A stretch of DNA of 64,000 nucleotides. Origin: Sphaeramia orbicularis. Taxonomy: Eukaryota > Chordata > Actinopteri > Kurtiformes > Apogonidae. The position numbers and the translations under genes are program-made. Location: positions 6,873,602 to 6,937,601 of the forward strand of contig NC_043964.1 of NCBI RefSeq assembly GCF_902148855.1. The letters run 5' to 3'. Below are positions 23,073 to 34,430 of the stretch, one piece after another. The notes beneath the pieces are model-generated. The model was given only the letters and a program-made list of their open reading frames with translations. It did no database searches and was not told the DNA's origin. Each line of letters opens with the position of its first letter. Position 1 is the first letter of the stretch.

Positions 23073-24146
23073 CAGGGGTGTCAAACTCATTTTGGTTCAG
23101 GGGCCATATTTAGCCCAATTTGATCTCAAGCAGGCCAGACCAGTAAATAATGACTTAATAACCTATAAATAATGACAAATCCAAGTTTTTCTTTTTTTCT
23201 TTCAAATCCATGAAAAAATTCCGGCATGTGTCCACACGTACTGTGTGAAAACTGTATGAAGTCTTATATTTGTGCTTTGCATTATCTTGTTCTTTGCTGC
23301 AAATTTCGAAGAAAAGGGTTCAGTGGTGGCGCACCAGCTGCAGCGGCCTGATGTCCCTAATCATCGATCGAAATCTCGTTTGATGTACTCTGTGCTGTAT
23401 GTACACTGTGTTGTCAAATGACAATAAAGAAATCTGTAATCTGTGTAATCTGTAATCTGTAATCTGTTTTTGTACAAAAATCCCCAATTAAATTATGAAA
23501 ATATTTACATTTTACAAAAAAGATGTTAATAACCTGAAAAAAGAGAAATTTCATTTGAAAAATTCATGCAATTTTAACAATATTATGCCTCAAGTTATTA
23601 TTTAGACATATACATTTACACACACTGTTCCATAAACATTTGGTAACAGGCAGAATATTGTTAAAATTTTGGAGTTTGGAACTAAAATTTGAACAATTTC
23701 TACAATATTACATCTCTTATTATTAACACAACTACAAATCACAGTGGATCCAGAAATGCACAAAACATTTAGTAACAGGCAGAATATTGTTAAAAATTGC
23801 ACATTTCAGGTTATTCATCTTTGTTTTTATTTATGTATTAATTTGCATTGTATTGTGAAAGAATAGTTTTGTAAATGTAAATATTTTCACAGAGGAATGT
23901 TATTTTTTTCACTGAAATTTTTTCCACAAAATTTTTCACAAAGAAAATTTTTCATTGTCATTATTTATGGGTTATTATGTTGTTATTTTTATTGTAGCTC
24001 ACATTGGTCTGTATGTGGAACCTGAACCAAAATGATTTGGACAACCTTGACTTTTCAGGTTAATTTTTGCACTTTCATCCTGCGGGCCGGAATGGAACCT
24101 TTGGCGGGCCAGATTTGGCCCCCGGGCCGCATGTTTGACACCTGTG
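23073..24146 (+). mobile_element. hAT-like family A element with nested retroposon, perfect 8-bp target duplication
   Basis: The left end is caggggtgtcaaactcattt and the right end gtttgacacctgtg. The flank ctttagac is identical on both sides (23065-23072 and 24147-24154). A foreign block at about 23205-23465 ends 'gacaataaagaaatctgtaa' followed by repeated 'tctgtaa' units, which looks like the 3' end and short-repeat tail of a non-LTR retroposon. Confidence 0.9.
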
Positions 24147-24154
24147 CTTTAGAC

Positions 24155-25300
24155 AAAAAAAACCCCAAAATGTCCACCACAAAGGATATTCCATAAAATA
24201 AAAAAAATAAATGCATCTGAAAACACTGTTGCATCATGACATTTCCAATATAGACAATTATTGAATTAAAAAAAAAAACTTGTCTTTTCCTGGGTCTGAG
24301 GAGGTTCAATATCTTCTGAATAAAACCATATTTTGTAAAATATTCTAAATGCATTTCAACTTTAGCCTAATTTTGAGAAATAAAATCAATCTAAAAAAAT
24401 CTAGGTACTTTTTGTCATAATTCATGTATGAAAGGGTTCAGTTAAAACACGTTTCCCACGCTCATAAAAACCAGTTCAAGGTGTGAAATGTAGCGGACGA
24501 TGGTCGAACCTGAACTGGATCAACTCCTCCGATTAAGCCGACACCTTAAAAACAGGTTCAGTCCGGTGTCAAGTATCGAGTTCTGACCACATGATCTGTT
24601 TTCATTGTGTTGTTTGTTCCAGGCTGTGGTTCTGAACAACAGTGGGTGGGTTCTAAACCTCCCAGAACCTCCTTCTATTGTCAAAACACATGTGGATTCG
24701 TGTCTGGGACTGAATGGAATATTTTTACCTAAAACAAACCTCAGATTCATCTGTACAACGTCTGGTTTTAAGGGGGTCGGGGGTCAGAGGTGGGACTGTA
24801 ATGTCATGTGTGGGTAGGCATGATGCGTATGGTGGTGGGGGGGGGGGGGGCTGTGACTGTGACCGTCAAACAGGGTCCATTCAGCTCTGGCAGGCTGGAC
24901 AGGGCAATTCATGGGGGGGGCAGAGCTTATCCCTGGGGGTCACTGTGCCCCCCCCCCCAGCCACGCCCCTATATCTCTAATTTAATAGGTCTTATTTCTT
25001 TTATTTCATTGTCATTTCTTCCTTTTTTTCTCTTCTGCCCAGTACTCTGGTCTACTTCTGGTTTTAGTTCTTGTTTCCATTATAATTATCACCACGGTTG
25101 TAATTGTTTGTTTTGTTGATATTCTCCTGAGACCCAGGAAAGTACAAGTTTGTGTTTTAATTGTGTCTATTAGAACACTTTGACATTTGTCATTATTATT
25201 ATTATTCCTCAAGGAGGAAGAGGAGGAAGAAGAAAAAGAAAAGGAGGAGGAGGAGGAGGAGGAGGAGGCTTATTTATACCAGAGCAGATGTGATGGCTTA
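24155..25300. other. Intergenic, upstream of the protease gene; no recognised gene
   Basis: AT-rich at first, then a G-rich and C-rich patch (24830-24965) containing ccccccccccagccacgcc, and a (gga)n tract at 25215-25268 just upstream of the protease start. Open frames of up to about 100 residues have no recognisable domain. Confidence 0.5.
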
Positions 25301-25311
25301 ACTTTCCCATG

Positions 25312-28166
25312 ATGCCGCGGTACAGGCTGTTTTTGGTGCTGACGCTGCTGATGCCGTTTCCTCCAGGTAAGAACCTGTTACTGATATTATAAAACTTACA
25401 TAAAATTACATAAAATTACAAAAGTAAATGTGACTAAATTTCACCCAAATTATTTTATTGTTTGTTTTTACTTCATTTTAGTTTATTTTTTGCTTTTCAT
25501 GTTATTCATGTTGTTAGTGCAGTAATTTAACACTGTTTATAATGTGATGATTTTAGTGAATGGATCAGAATTTAAACAACCAGACGAACCAGACCAAAAA
25601 CAAACTGTGTAAAATAATCTGACCTTTAATAAGTCGAAGTGTAAAGTGTGTTTAATATACTCACCTGGACACCAGAGGGTTAAAGTGGTTTAATATACTC
25701 ACCTGGACACCCAGAGGGTTAAAGTGTGTTTAATATACTCACCTGGACACCAGAGGGTTAAAGTGTGTTTAATATACTCACCTGGACACCAGAGGGTTAA
25801 AGTGTGTTTAATATACTCACCTGGACACCAGAGGGTTCACAGATGACTTTGTTTCTTTCAGAGTCTCAGTCTCAATCCAGACGGTGAGTCCACATATGTT
25901 TTGCTGTAATTGTTCAGATTTCAGGTGAATTGACGTTCGTTTGACCTTTTACTGAGTCTGGGTTTAGGTTCAGTCTGTGGTAGATCCTCTGTGGACCCCA
26001 GGATCAGGGGGGGTTGGCCCTGGCAGGTCAGTCTGCGGAGCCGGGGGGTCCATGTATGTGGGGCGTCACTCGTCAACGCCCACTGGGTCCTGACCGCCGC
26101 CCACTGCTTCCTCAAGTAAGAACCAACCACTGGAAAGAACCAAACATTTTATTTGTGGAGGCAAATTATTCATAAAAGGCAAAATAAAGGGAAAATTTAC
26201 AAAAAAAAGATCAATTAGATATAAGTAAAAAGATAGAAAAACACAAAACCTGCTACGAGACAAAGATGATGTGAAAGATAAATGTGATAAAAGACAAAAA
26301 CTGAAACAAAAAAACATAAAAAAAAAAAACCCATAAAAACCATAAAAAAAGAGCTAAACCAGTTCAGTTGAACCGGGAACTAACAAGAAAAACATTAAAA
26401 AAAACACAATAAAAGTAAAAAATTGATACATCACGTCTTTACATTTGAAAAAGACAAAAGAAAAAGTGCATCTTTGTAAATAAAACTGTCCTCAACGACT
26501 TTGTAGATGTTAGCTGTAACCGAGGTGGCTCAAATGTTAGCATTGGAGCTAACATCCACGCTAGCCGCTTCATTAGCATCTCTATGCTAATGCGTTCATC
26601 TATGAAATCGGATACTGGGTTTCTTCTGTGTACCAGCATGGTGTCAAACCACCTCAAGAAATACCTGTTTATGCTCACTGCAGTTTCATGATGTTCTGTA
26701 GAATTAAACTAAGTACCTGAACCAGTGTTCTCCGACACACGACCTTCAGCCACCCTGAGAACCTTCCGATGTATGAAACTGTCACACTGTTAAAAGTATA
26801 TCAGGTTTACAACAAAAGAAAAGAAAAGAAAAAGAAAAAAGACTGATGCCGCTGAATTCCACTTACCGTTACCATGACAACAGTTGCAGTGTGTCCCTTG
26901 TCTGTATGTTTCAAACCACCTCTGACTTGACGTGGACTGTTTGTCCTCAGCGAGCGTTTCAAGGACCTCTCTGCGTCCATTGGTGTCCAGACCCTGGACG
27001 GATCCGACCCAGACCAGGTGAACCGCAGCCTGTCTCAGATCATCATCCACCCCTGTTACAACATCTTCTATGCTACCAATGACGTGGCCCTGGTGAAGCT
27101 CGGTTCTCCGGTTCCTCTGGTCCGTTCATCCAGCCCGTCTGCCTGGCAGCACCGGACAGCACCTTCAACAGCGGGCACCGCCGTTTGGATCACCGACCGG
27201 AGAGGCACCCGCTCCAATGGTAGGTGACGAAAACAGGAACGACCTCTGACCTTTTGACCAGAACCCAGCTGTGTTAATGCCTGAAGCCACTGAAATGATG
27301 TGAGGTATGTTTCCTGTTTTAGTGGCCCGTCCTTCACCACAAACCCTGATGGAGGTGGAGGTGATTGGGAACCGACAGTGTAGATGCCACCTGGGAGTGA
27401 ATGTGGTCACAGATAACATGATGTGTACCAGGTTCCATGAAGAAGGGACGGACTCCTGTCAGGTGACCACGTCATACCTGTCCCACTCATTATTGACCAT
27501 GTTCTGGATCTATAAAGATCTCACAGGAAAAGGACCATGTCCACATTCTGGTATTAAAAAAATCAGTCACCATCTGAAGACTTTCTAGATCTGAGAGCAT
27601 GTGGTTTCATATATGATGGACATTGGTGACTTTAGATTTGACATAATCTGACTCATTTTGTAAATAAATGTAACAAATATATGTTTGAGTATTTTCACAA
27701 TTTAGTAGAAGTAATCAGTGTGGAGGACATGATGTAAGAGGGCAATGGTTGGTTGGTTGGTTGGTTGGTTGGCCGGTCGGTGGTGGGGGGTCGGTCAGTT
27801 GGTTGGATGGTCGATTGGTTGGTTGGATGGATGGATGGATGGATGGATGGATGGATGGATGGATGGATGGTTTGTTGGTTGGTTGGTCGGTCGGTTGGTC
27901 AGTTGGTCGGATGGTCGGTTGGTTGATGAGGTGGTTGAGTGGATTGTTGGGTTGGTTGTGGTTGTTTGTAGGCTGCTTGATTAGTTGGTTATTAGGTTTT
28001 GGTTGATGTTGGTTGGATGACTTGTTTGGTTCTGGTTGTACAGTGGGATGTTTCATGGGTTGGTTGGTTGTGGTTAGATTGTTAACTTGTTGATGAGCTT
28101 CTTTGGTGGAATATTTGGGTGGGTTGTGGTTGATTAATGGGATGATTGGTCAGTGGTTTAGTTGGT

Positions 28167-28198
<32 letters not shown>

Positions 28199-28498
28199 CA
28201 AACTTTAAGGGGGATCCAGGTGGTCCACTGATGGGTGAGCAGAACGGCCGTTGGATCCAGGTTGGCGTCAGTAGTTTTGGATTTGGCTGCACCAACCATC
28301 AAAAACCTGTCATCTACACCAGAGTGTCCCAGTATGTGTCCTGGATAAACAGCTCCATCACCAGTAACCCCCCAGGTCTCAGCACCTTTACATCCAATGG
28401 GACTGACAGTGACCTCAACATCTCCTGCACTGGCCTGCCGCCGTCTCCAACCCATGTCCAGCCAACGACCACAAAGCCTCCAATGACCACCAACGAGC
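25312..28498 (+). CDS. Polyserase-like trypsin-fold protein, domain 1 (predicted inactive)
   Basis: Six exons share one continuous frame: 25312-25366, 25862-25883, 25957-26115, 26951-27219, 27323-27462, 28210-28498. All introns are GT/AG. Exon 1 encodes a hydrophobic signal peptide ([15 protein letters not shown]). Exon 3 has WPWQVSL and LTAAHC (His57). Exon 4 has NDVALVKL (Asp102). Exon 5 has the DNMMC...DSC region and exon 6 the C-terminal helix (VSWIN). Three oddities suggest no protease activity. GDSGGP is GDPGGP, so Ser195 is Pro. The activation site reads [10 protein letters not shown], several residues shorter than the usual R-IVGG...WPWQ. In exon 4, about 27105-27175, the expected [14 protein letters not shown] lies in a different frame, bracketed by two compensating slips. 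The exon 3 acceptor (actgag at 25956) was chosen to keep frame; ttcag at about 25972 looks better but is one base out. If the exon 6 donor is skipped, the frame stops at 28563. A secreted or tethered pseudo-protease is possible, as is early gene death. Confidence 0.75.
25640..25840. repeat. 40-bp tandem repeat in protease intron 1, five copies
   Basis: Units of about 40 bases (tttaatatactcacctggac, then accagagggttaaagtg) are repeated with almost no divergence. They lie just upstream of exon 2 and contain an intron-donor-like 'actcacctgg' on the other strand, with no evidence of use. Confidence 0.9.
26116..26950. other. Protease intron 3, no further feature
   Basis: A-rich intronic sequence. 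No exon-like stretch with matching frame or protease motif was seen between the donor gtaaga at 26116 and the acceptor cctcag before 26951. Confidence 0.6.
27740..28200. repeat. GGTT/GGAT/GATT tetranucleotide tract in protease intron 5
   Basis: A long degenerate tetranucleotide repeat: (ggtt)n, then (ggat)n at 27821-27868, further 'ggttggtc' and finally (gatt)n at 28168-28196. It ends about ten bases before the acceptor of exon 6, whose polypyrimidine tract is consequently poor (gaacaaactttaag). That may weaken inclusion of the exon carrying the former Ser195 site. Confidence 0.9.
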
Positions 28499-28563
28499 GT
28501 GAGTGTCTGTTTTATCCAGGAAAACACAAAACAGTGCTGTTCCACCACATGACACTGGTTTAA

Positions 28564-29167
28564 ATAAATTCAACTCCAGTCGATGTTGGTACCAGGAACC
28601 GAATGTCCGATATCTGACGGACGATGTTCCTGACAACTACAGTGACTAGAGCAGCTGGACTTTTTATTATAGTGGGTTTATTCAGTCAGTACTGGACCAT
28701 GACCTGACTGGACCTCAGGATATCAGGACTTTTTGGCAGAGACTTCAGGTACAGGACAACTTTCAGAGATGAGGTACCATAAAGAGTGAAAGACAACCAC
28801 AGGAGGGAGGATTTTCAACTGACTGTCATGATTCTGCTTAGGTTCCTACGTCATAATACTACACGTTAAAACACCAAACCTCTGGGTTGGGTTTAAGAAA
28901 AGATCCTGATTTGTTTCATTAAACCATCTTATGTCCAACCAGTCAGTGGTTAGCTAGGACCCAGACTTTATAAGAACCTAAGAACAATGTGTTCTTGTCC
29001 TCAACTGCACTTTGAATTTAGACAGAGATGATACGACTAAAAACCAAAGAAGAAGTGGAGTCTGAGTTGGTGCCACATGGTGGAAAAAGCATCACATGAC
29101 CCATAAACCCTCCCGGAAAAGTCACTGTGGTTAATTGACCTGTTTAACTCTTCCATTTCCGGTCCAG
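28564..29167. other. Intron between the two protease domains
   Basis: No exon-like or repeat structure recognised apart from the terminal acceptor (ttccggtccag). Confidence 0.5.
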
Positions 29168-29349
29168 CCGTGGTCTGTGGTCAGTCCAGATAAGTCAAGA
29201 CGCCTTGTGGAGTGGGTCTTCAGTGTCATCGGTGGGGGGTGGCCCTGGATGGCCAGTTTACGGCTGAAGTGGACATCATGTGGTGCGGGGGGGGGAACTC
29301 TGGTGGACGTGGATTCAGTCCTGACCGACGCCGACTGCTTTCTCTCCAG

Positions 29350-30332
29350 GTGAGACACATCGATCCAGCACCAACCCTGGACCAATCAGCTGACCACTGA
29401 GAGGTCCAGTTTAAGGTGGAATTCAATCTCTGTGATTGGATTTTGGTGCTGTAGTGTTGATTAGGACTGCACCATTAATCGATTTTAAATCAAATTGGAT
29501 TTGTAATTAGGCTGATTTTAAAAAGGGAAATCATCAAATATATTTCATCTCTCTCATGCCTCTGTGCGCTGTGGGCTACCGTAGGCTCCTCCTCCAGCTA
29601 ACCGTAGGCTCCTCCTCTGGGCTACCGTAGGCTCCTCCTCGCCAATTGTGAAAGTGGTCTTTCAAGAAGTCCGTGTAATGACCTTTTTGGACATGATTTT
29701 CAAACATGTCTAAATTGTAATTTAGGATGTTCCTGAGATCATAATAAACACTCCCTGAAGTGTTTCAGGCTGATTAAAAAAAATTTCAGGTGTTGACTAA
29801 CATCGTCCAAAAAGGAATTTTTCATAAGACTATAGTATGACTTCCGAAAATGACCTTTTCGGTCATGAGTTTTCAAACTGGGCTTCACGATTAATCAATT
29901 TAAATTGAATGGATTTGCTGACTTTCTTTGTCTTTTGTAGTTTTACCCCCAAAAACTGAGTTTTTAGAGGAAAAAATTGGGATTTTATTTTTTTCCAAAA
30001 TTGTGCAGAGCCATAGTGCTGACATGCCTTGGCAGAGGTCCTGCGCTCCCCCGAGTGCTTTTCTAGTTAAACTTAGATATAACTGTTGTACTGATGTTAT
30101 AGCAAAATTAAAATGCTCCAAAAAACTGTCACTAAAGCTGTACAACATGGACAGATCTGCTCTGGAGGACTGGTTCTATGGTGGGTCAGAGAGGCTTAAT
30201 GTTTTTAAGCTTCTGTAAATCAAGTCTTCCTTCATTAAAACCTTCAAAACTCAAACTAACACTAAACCTCAACTAAAACTTGTCATTTCTGCCGAACCAA
30301 ACTGAATTCTGTGGTTCCTTTGGTCTTCTCAG
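29350..30332. other. Intron with dispersed repeat relics
   Basis: It contains a 'ggactgcaccattaatcgat' fragment at about 29464 and a related piece at about 29885, typical of a common fish repeat. Three copies of 'ccgtaggctcctcctc' lie at about 29580-29640. Bases about 29945-30240 form a further dispersed-repeat-like block (tggcagaggtcctgcgctcc). No gene is seen. Confidence 0.5.
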
Positions 30333-30629
30333 TCCACCCAGACCATCTGGACTGGACCGTGGTCCTAGGTCTGGGTCTAAACAGAGCCAATCCAACCTGT
30401 TCCACGTAGTTCTGAATGTGGTCAACATCACCGAGAGCGGTCTGAAGGGTCCAATGTGGCGGTTCTGGCATCTGGACTCCAGGCCTGGTCTGTCCCGACC
30501 CACGTCCAGCCCATCTGCCTGGACCCACGGACGCACACTTCTCTGTGGGTCCTAATGCTGGGCTGCAGGCTGGAGCTCTGGACCAGGAGGGGGCTCGACG
30601 TCCACAACACAGGACTGGTGGGTGTGTGT

Positions 30630-30660
<31 letters not shown>

Positions 30661-30884
30661 GGGGGGGGTCGGTTTGTCTTCCGTCCTGACACATCTGAAA
30701 TACTGTTTGATTATTTTCTCCAACTTTAGAACCAGTCTTGCAGGAGTTCCAGACCTTGGTAGTCGACTGTGGGAATGAATCACAACCCGACAGCATTTGT
30801 ACAAAACCTTTAACCCTGAAAAGGTACATGATGACGGCAGGAATTTATTTATTTATTTATTTATTTATTTATTAGAACAGGAGT

Positions 30885-32110
30885 CAATAACGCAGGTCTG
30901 TCAAACCCATGTTAGTTCAGGTTCCATATTCAGTCCGATATGATCTGAAGTGGGTCAGAACCAAGGTTATTATCGTTAATGAAAACTAACAAAATGACGA
31001 AAACTAGAATTGAAAAAACATTTTTGTTAACTGAAATAAATAAAAACTATAATTAAAAGAAAAAACAAAAACTAATTGAAACTGTATTATGTGCTTACAA
31101 AAATAACTAAAATGTATAAAACTTATGGATAAAATTCCCTTTGTTTGCTCCTGGAGGATTCTGTTGGGTTTCTGTAAACTGGCTTAGAGTCTGGTTTTAA
31201 CCAACTCTATATGTAAAGTGTCATGAGATAACTTTTGTTGTGATTTGGCGCAATATAAATAAATTTGATTGATTGATTTGATTGGTTTTCCCCTGTAAGT
31301 CACTTCGGAAAAAAGCATCTGCCGAATGCATAAATGTAAATGTCTTTGTCAATGTTGGATTGATACGAAATTGATTTATTTTGCTCAAGCAATTTTAGCT
31401 AGCGGCACCATACGACAATTCACAGTCCGTCACTTGTTGTTTCCAGTCGCCTTCTGGTCCCCACTCTACCTGGAAACACGGAGACTAAAGTTGGGAGAAA
31501 ACAGCAGAGTCCTGTCTGGGATTTATTTGAATATGACAGCGAAGAAGAGAAACTATACGACAAAACTAAAACTAACAAAACTAAGCATTTAGAAAAAAAC
31601 TAAAACTAATAAAACTAACAAATCTGCTCTAAAAACGAATTAAAACTAACTGAATTTGAGAAAAAAAAAAAAAGTCAAAACTCAATAAAACTAAACTATA
31701 ATGAAAAATCCCAAACTATTAGAACTTTGGTCACAACCAGTAAAATAACAATTAAAAAGTAGAATTACATTATGACAACGTTTACATCTACAAATGATCC
31801 TTTAAAATTGTGACTAACATAAACCACCTGGAATTTTTTAGGAAAAATAAGTTCAGTTGTACCAATATTCTGCCTCAGTTTATCATTTCTACATGTTTAT
31901 TCTAATGTATAAATGCAAACATTTCATAACAGACAGAATATTGGAACTGTTACACTGATATATTAAGACATTTCAAGTTCATATTTGTTCAGATTATTCC
32001 CATTTTTTGTTAAAAGATAGTTTATAAATCTAAACATTTTCATGCAATTTTACTTTTTCACACTAAACAAAGAGAAGCATTTGGAGTCGTCATATTTATA
32101 GGTTACTACA
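30885..32110 (+). mobile_element. hAT-like family A element split by a family B element
   Basis: Family A begins around 30890 (caggtctgtcaaacccatg), is interrupted after 'gtgggtcagaacc' at 30962 and resumes at about 31731 with 'acaaccagtaaaataac'. It then continues through ccacctggaattttt to about 32110. Its right terminus is not clear. A (ttta)n tract at 30841-30872 precedes it. Confidence 0.8.
30963..31730 (+). mobile_element. hAT-like family B element nested in family A, itself carrying retroposon tails
   Basis: The ends are aaggttattatcgttaatg and aactattagaactttgg. The flanks tcagaacc (30955-30962) and tcacaacc (31731-31738) agree at 7 of 8 bases. Inside it, bases about 31147-31283 (gtaaagtgtcatgagataac, ggcgcaatataaataaa, gatt repeats) match the 3' end of an abundant fish LINE. 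Bases about 31286-31343 (cctgtaagtcacttcgg, aagcatctgccgaatgc) match the widespread fish SINE/LINE 3' tail. Confidence 0.85.
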
Positions 32111-32439
32111 ATAGAACTAGTGCGTTAACCCTTGGGGAACCATGGTTCTAGATCCTCTGATCCAGTTCCTTTCTTTTTCTTTCTTGGTAAATTCCTCGGT
32201 CGTTTTCAGTTGAATAATCTCTCAGCTGACATGTCTGTTTCTGCACAGGAAATCTGACACCAGGGCAACATAGCCTATTGTGTATCTGTTGCTAGGTAAC
32301 CCACTTCAATGATGATTCTGTGATTCTGGCCATAGCAAAATATTGGTCCTATCAACTTACGTTTTTCACTCGTCTGTTCAATGACCAAAATACACAAGTA
32401 TGACAAACTGCAACAGTCCGCTCTGTACGGACAAACACA

Positions 32440-33037
32440 AAAATCTTAACTTAAGCCAAAATTAAAATTAAAAAATTATTGAATTAAGCAAAAAAAATGA
32501 TTGAATTAAGCAAAAAAAATTATTGAATTAAGCAAAAAATCTTGAATTAAGCAAAAAATTCTTGACACCGAAGCAAAACAAAAATCTTGAATGAAGCAAA
32601 AAAATTCTTTAATGAAGCAAAAAAAAAAAAAAAAAAAAAATCTTCAATTAAACAAAAAAAACTCTTGAATGAAGAAGAAAAAATCTTGAATTAAGCAAAA
32701 AACAGTCTTGAATTAAGCAAAAATCTTGACCTTAAAAAAAAAATCCAGATAAAAATCCAAGATAATTTTTACTTGTTCCATTGGCAGATTTTTTTTTTTT
32801 TTTTTCTTTCTTGAATTACCCAAAAGAAACAATCTGCCAATGGAACAAGTAAAAATTATCTTGGTAAGATTTCTTGAACTCAGATTTTCCAGATCTATGT
32901 CTATAAATCAGTTCTTATATCTCACTGAAAAGTTCCTCTTTAGCTGATTCTGTCTGATTTTAAGTGTGATGACATATTGGACTAGAAATGAGACAAAAAC
33001 ACTTGGTCAGATTTAGATTTTTTCCAGTGTTCGTCTC
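32440..33037 (-). mobile_element. CACTGG-ended transposon copy with 'cttgaattaagc' array
   Basis: Read on the minus strand it starts cactggaaaaaatctaaat, then ctgaccaagtgtttttgtc, gtccaatatgtcatcac and gataatttttacttgttcca. It enters an array of 'gcttaattcaagatttttt' units toward 32450. The motif tgttccattggcagatt is present twice in opposite orientations (about 32773 and 32830), making a perfect local palindrome around a T-run. Confidence 0.82.
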
Positions 33038-33059
33038 AGTTCCTTTCAGGTTTGGGGTT

Positions 33060-33245
33060 TTCTTGTCGTGAACTACATGTTTTGAGACCTCCCCAAAGTG
33101 ACTCAGTGATCCTGAGGTCAGGTGACTGAGGTGGCCCCTCCTCCACCTTCACTTTCTTCTGCTGTAGCCAATCACAGGTGGACTGACCTTGTGTTTTGGG
33201 TCGTTGTCATGTCGGAACATCTGTCAGAGTATGAACACTTCTGAG
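33060..33245 (-). mobile_element. Tc1/mariner transposase relic (C-terminal catalytic part)
   Basis: Minus-strand translation gives 'DNDPKHKVS', 'KKVKVEEGPPQSPDL' and 'ITESLWGGLK', across more than one frame. These correspond to the Tc1-family 'DNDPKH...SQSPDLNPIEHLWGDLK' region around the second and third catalytic acidic residues. Only this part remains. It is inactive and lies in the last protease intron. Confidence 0.78.
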
Positions 33246-33639
33246 CAAATCTGTACGTATTAGTAGGAGGTTCAGTCAGTCGTGTGCTCTCATTGGTCGA
33301 TCCTCGCTGACTTGACCTGCTTGCTGTTGTTCCAGGGGGGTCCCCGGGGGTCTGCTGATGTGTAAACTGGACGGGTCTCTGGGTCCAGGCCGCCATATTA
33401 ACCAACGACAACAAGCTCCGACCGTCACCTCGAAGTGCTGTGAAGGTCTTCCACAGACTGGGCCGATACCAGTCCTTCCTGTTGCGTTCGCTGCAGAGTT
33501 TCTCGTCGCCGCGTTCCAACGCTGAGACCAACGGCGCACGACCTCCAGAAGACATCACCTTCAATCCATCTGCTCATCTTCACCGTCTGCCTCCCACGTC
33601 TACGCACAGAGACACTGAAATACAGGCAACTATGTTCGA

Positions 33640-34430
33640 GACATGGAAATGCACTATATGGCCCGAAAGTATGGGAACCCTGCTTTTACACACATGGACT
33701 TTGAACACCAGCCCGTTCTTCATCTGTGACTTTAACACGGAGTCGTTCCACCCTTTGCCGCTACAATAGCTTCAACTTCTCTCTGTGAAGGTTTTCCACC
33801 AGGTTTCAGGGACTTGGTTCTGGAGTTTTTGTCGTTTTCCTTTAGAAGTGCATTTGTGTCGCGCCGTTTCCACTACGGTGGAAACCGGCTCAACTCGACT
33901 CGGGGTACCAGGTCCTATTCCTGGAGACTGTTTCCATTACAGGATACCAAGGTAATCCGACGTTGACAAAGACAAAAACAAAGGGAATTTTATCCATAAT
34001 TTTTATATGTTTTAGTTAGTTTTGTAAGCACACAATACAGTTTCAGTTAGTTATGTTTTTTCTTTTAATTATAATTTTTATTTATTTCAGTTAACGAAAA
34101 TGTTTTTTTCAATTCTAGTTTTTCATCATTTCCTTAGTTTTCGTAACCGATAATAACCTTGCATTGTACAGACAAAAACAGTGCCTTTAGATATTCCATG
34201 TTTTCTTTTCTGTCTGTTTTAGTCACATGATACACACAGGAGTTAGGACTGGATTACAGAACCACTGTTTTTGATAACTTTGGATGGTCTAATAAGTTTT
34301 TGCATGACTGTAAAAGTGATCAGAACACCTTTGTTCAGTGAGTTGGAGAGGTGTCCCAATACTTTTGGTGATATAAAAAACAATTCACATAACCTGTGAA
34401 ACTTAAACAAACTGTGTCTCTGGACATGAA
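33640..34430. mobile_element. Composite of transposon relics: mariner-like ends, MITE fragment and family B fragment
   Basis: Bases about 33650-33680 (gcactatatggcccgaaagt) resemble a mariner-like terminus. About 34320-34440 carries 'gtgtcccaatacttttggtg', the opposite side of such an element. Nested inside are a fragment of the 1523-2072 MITE (33868-33946) and a short inverted family B copy (33947-34167, ends caaggtaat and ataaccttg). Confidence 0.6.

Larger units (their letters stand above)
29168..33769 (+). pseudogene. Polyserase-like second trypsin-like domain, decayed
   Basis: Four exon-like blocks continue domain 1. Block 29168-29349 has VVCGQS, GGWPWMASL and LTDADC, where LTAAHC would be in an active protease. 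Block 30333-30617 has DWTVVLG, NVVNITES and HVQPICLD in different frames. Block 30730-30823 has LQEFQTLVVDCGN and SICT. Block 33336 onward has CK-DGS, WVQAAILT and VKVFHRLGRYQSFL. An in-frame stop follows VVCGQSR. At least three further frame changes separate conserved pieces, and the GDSGGP exon start is reduced to a G-rich string. Non-catalytic domains are known in polyserases, but the disruptions indicate that this half is a pseudogene or badly assembled. Intron insertions (family A and B hAT, Tc1 relic) separate the last two blocks by 2.5 kb. The open frame from about 33600 to 33769 is transposon sequence, not protease. Confidence 0.7.
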
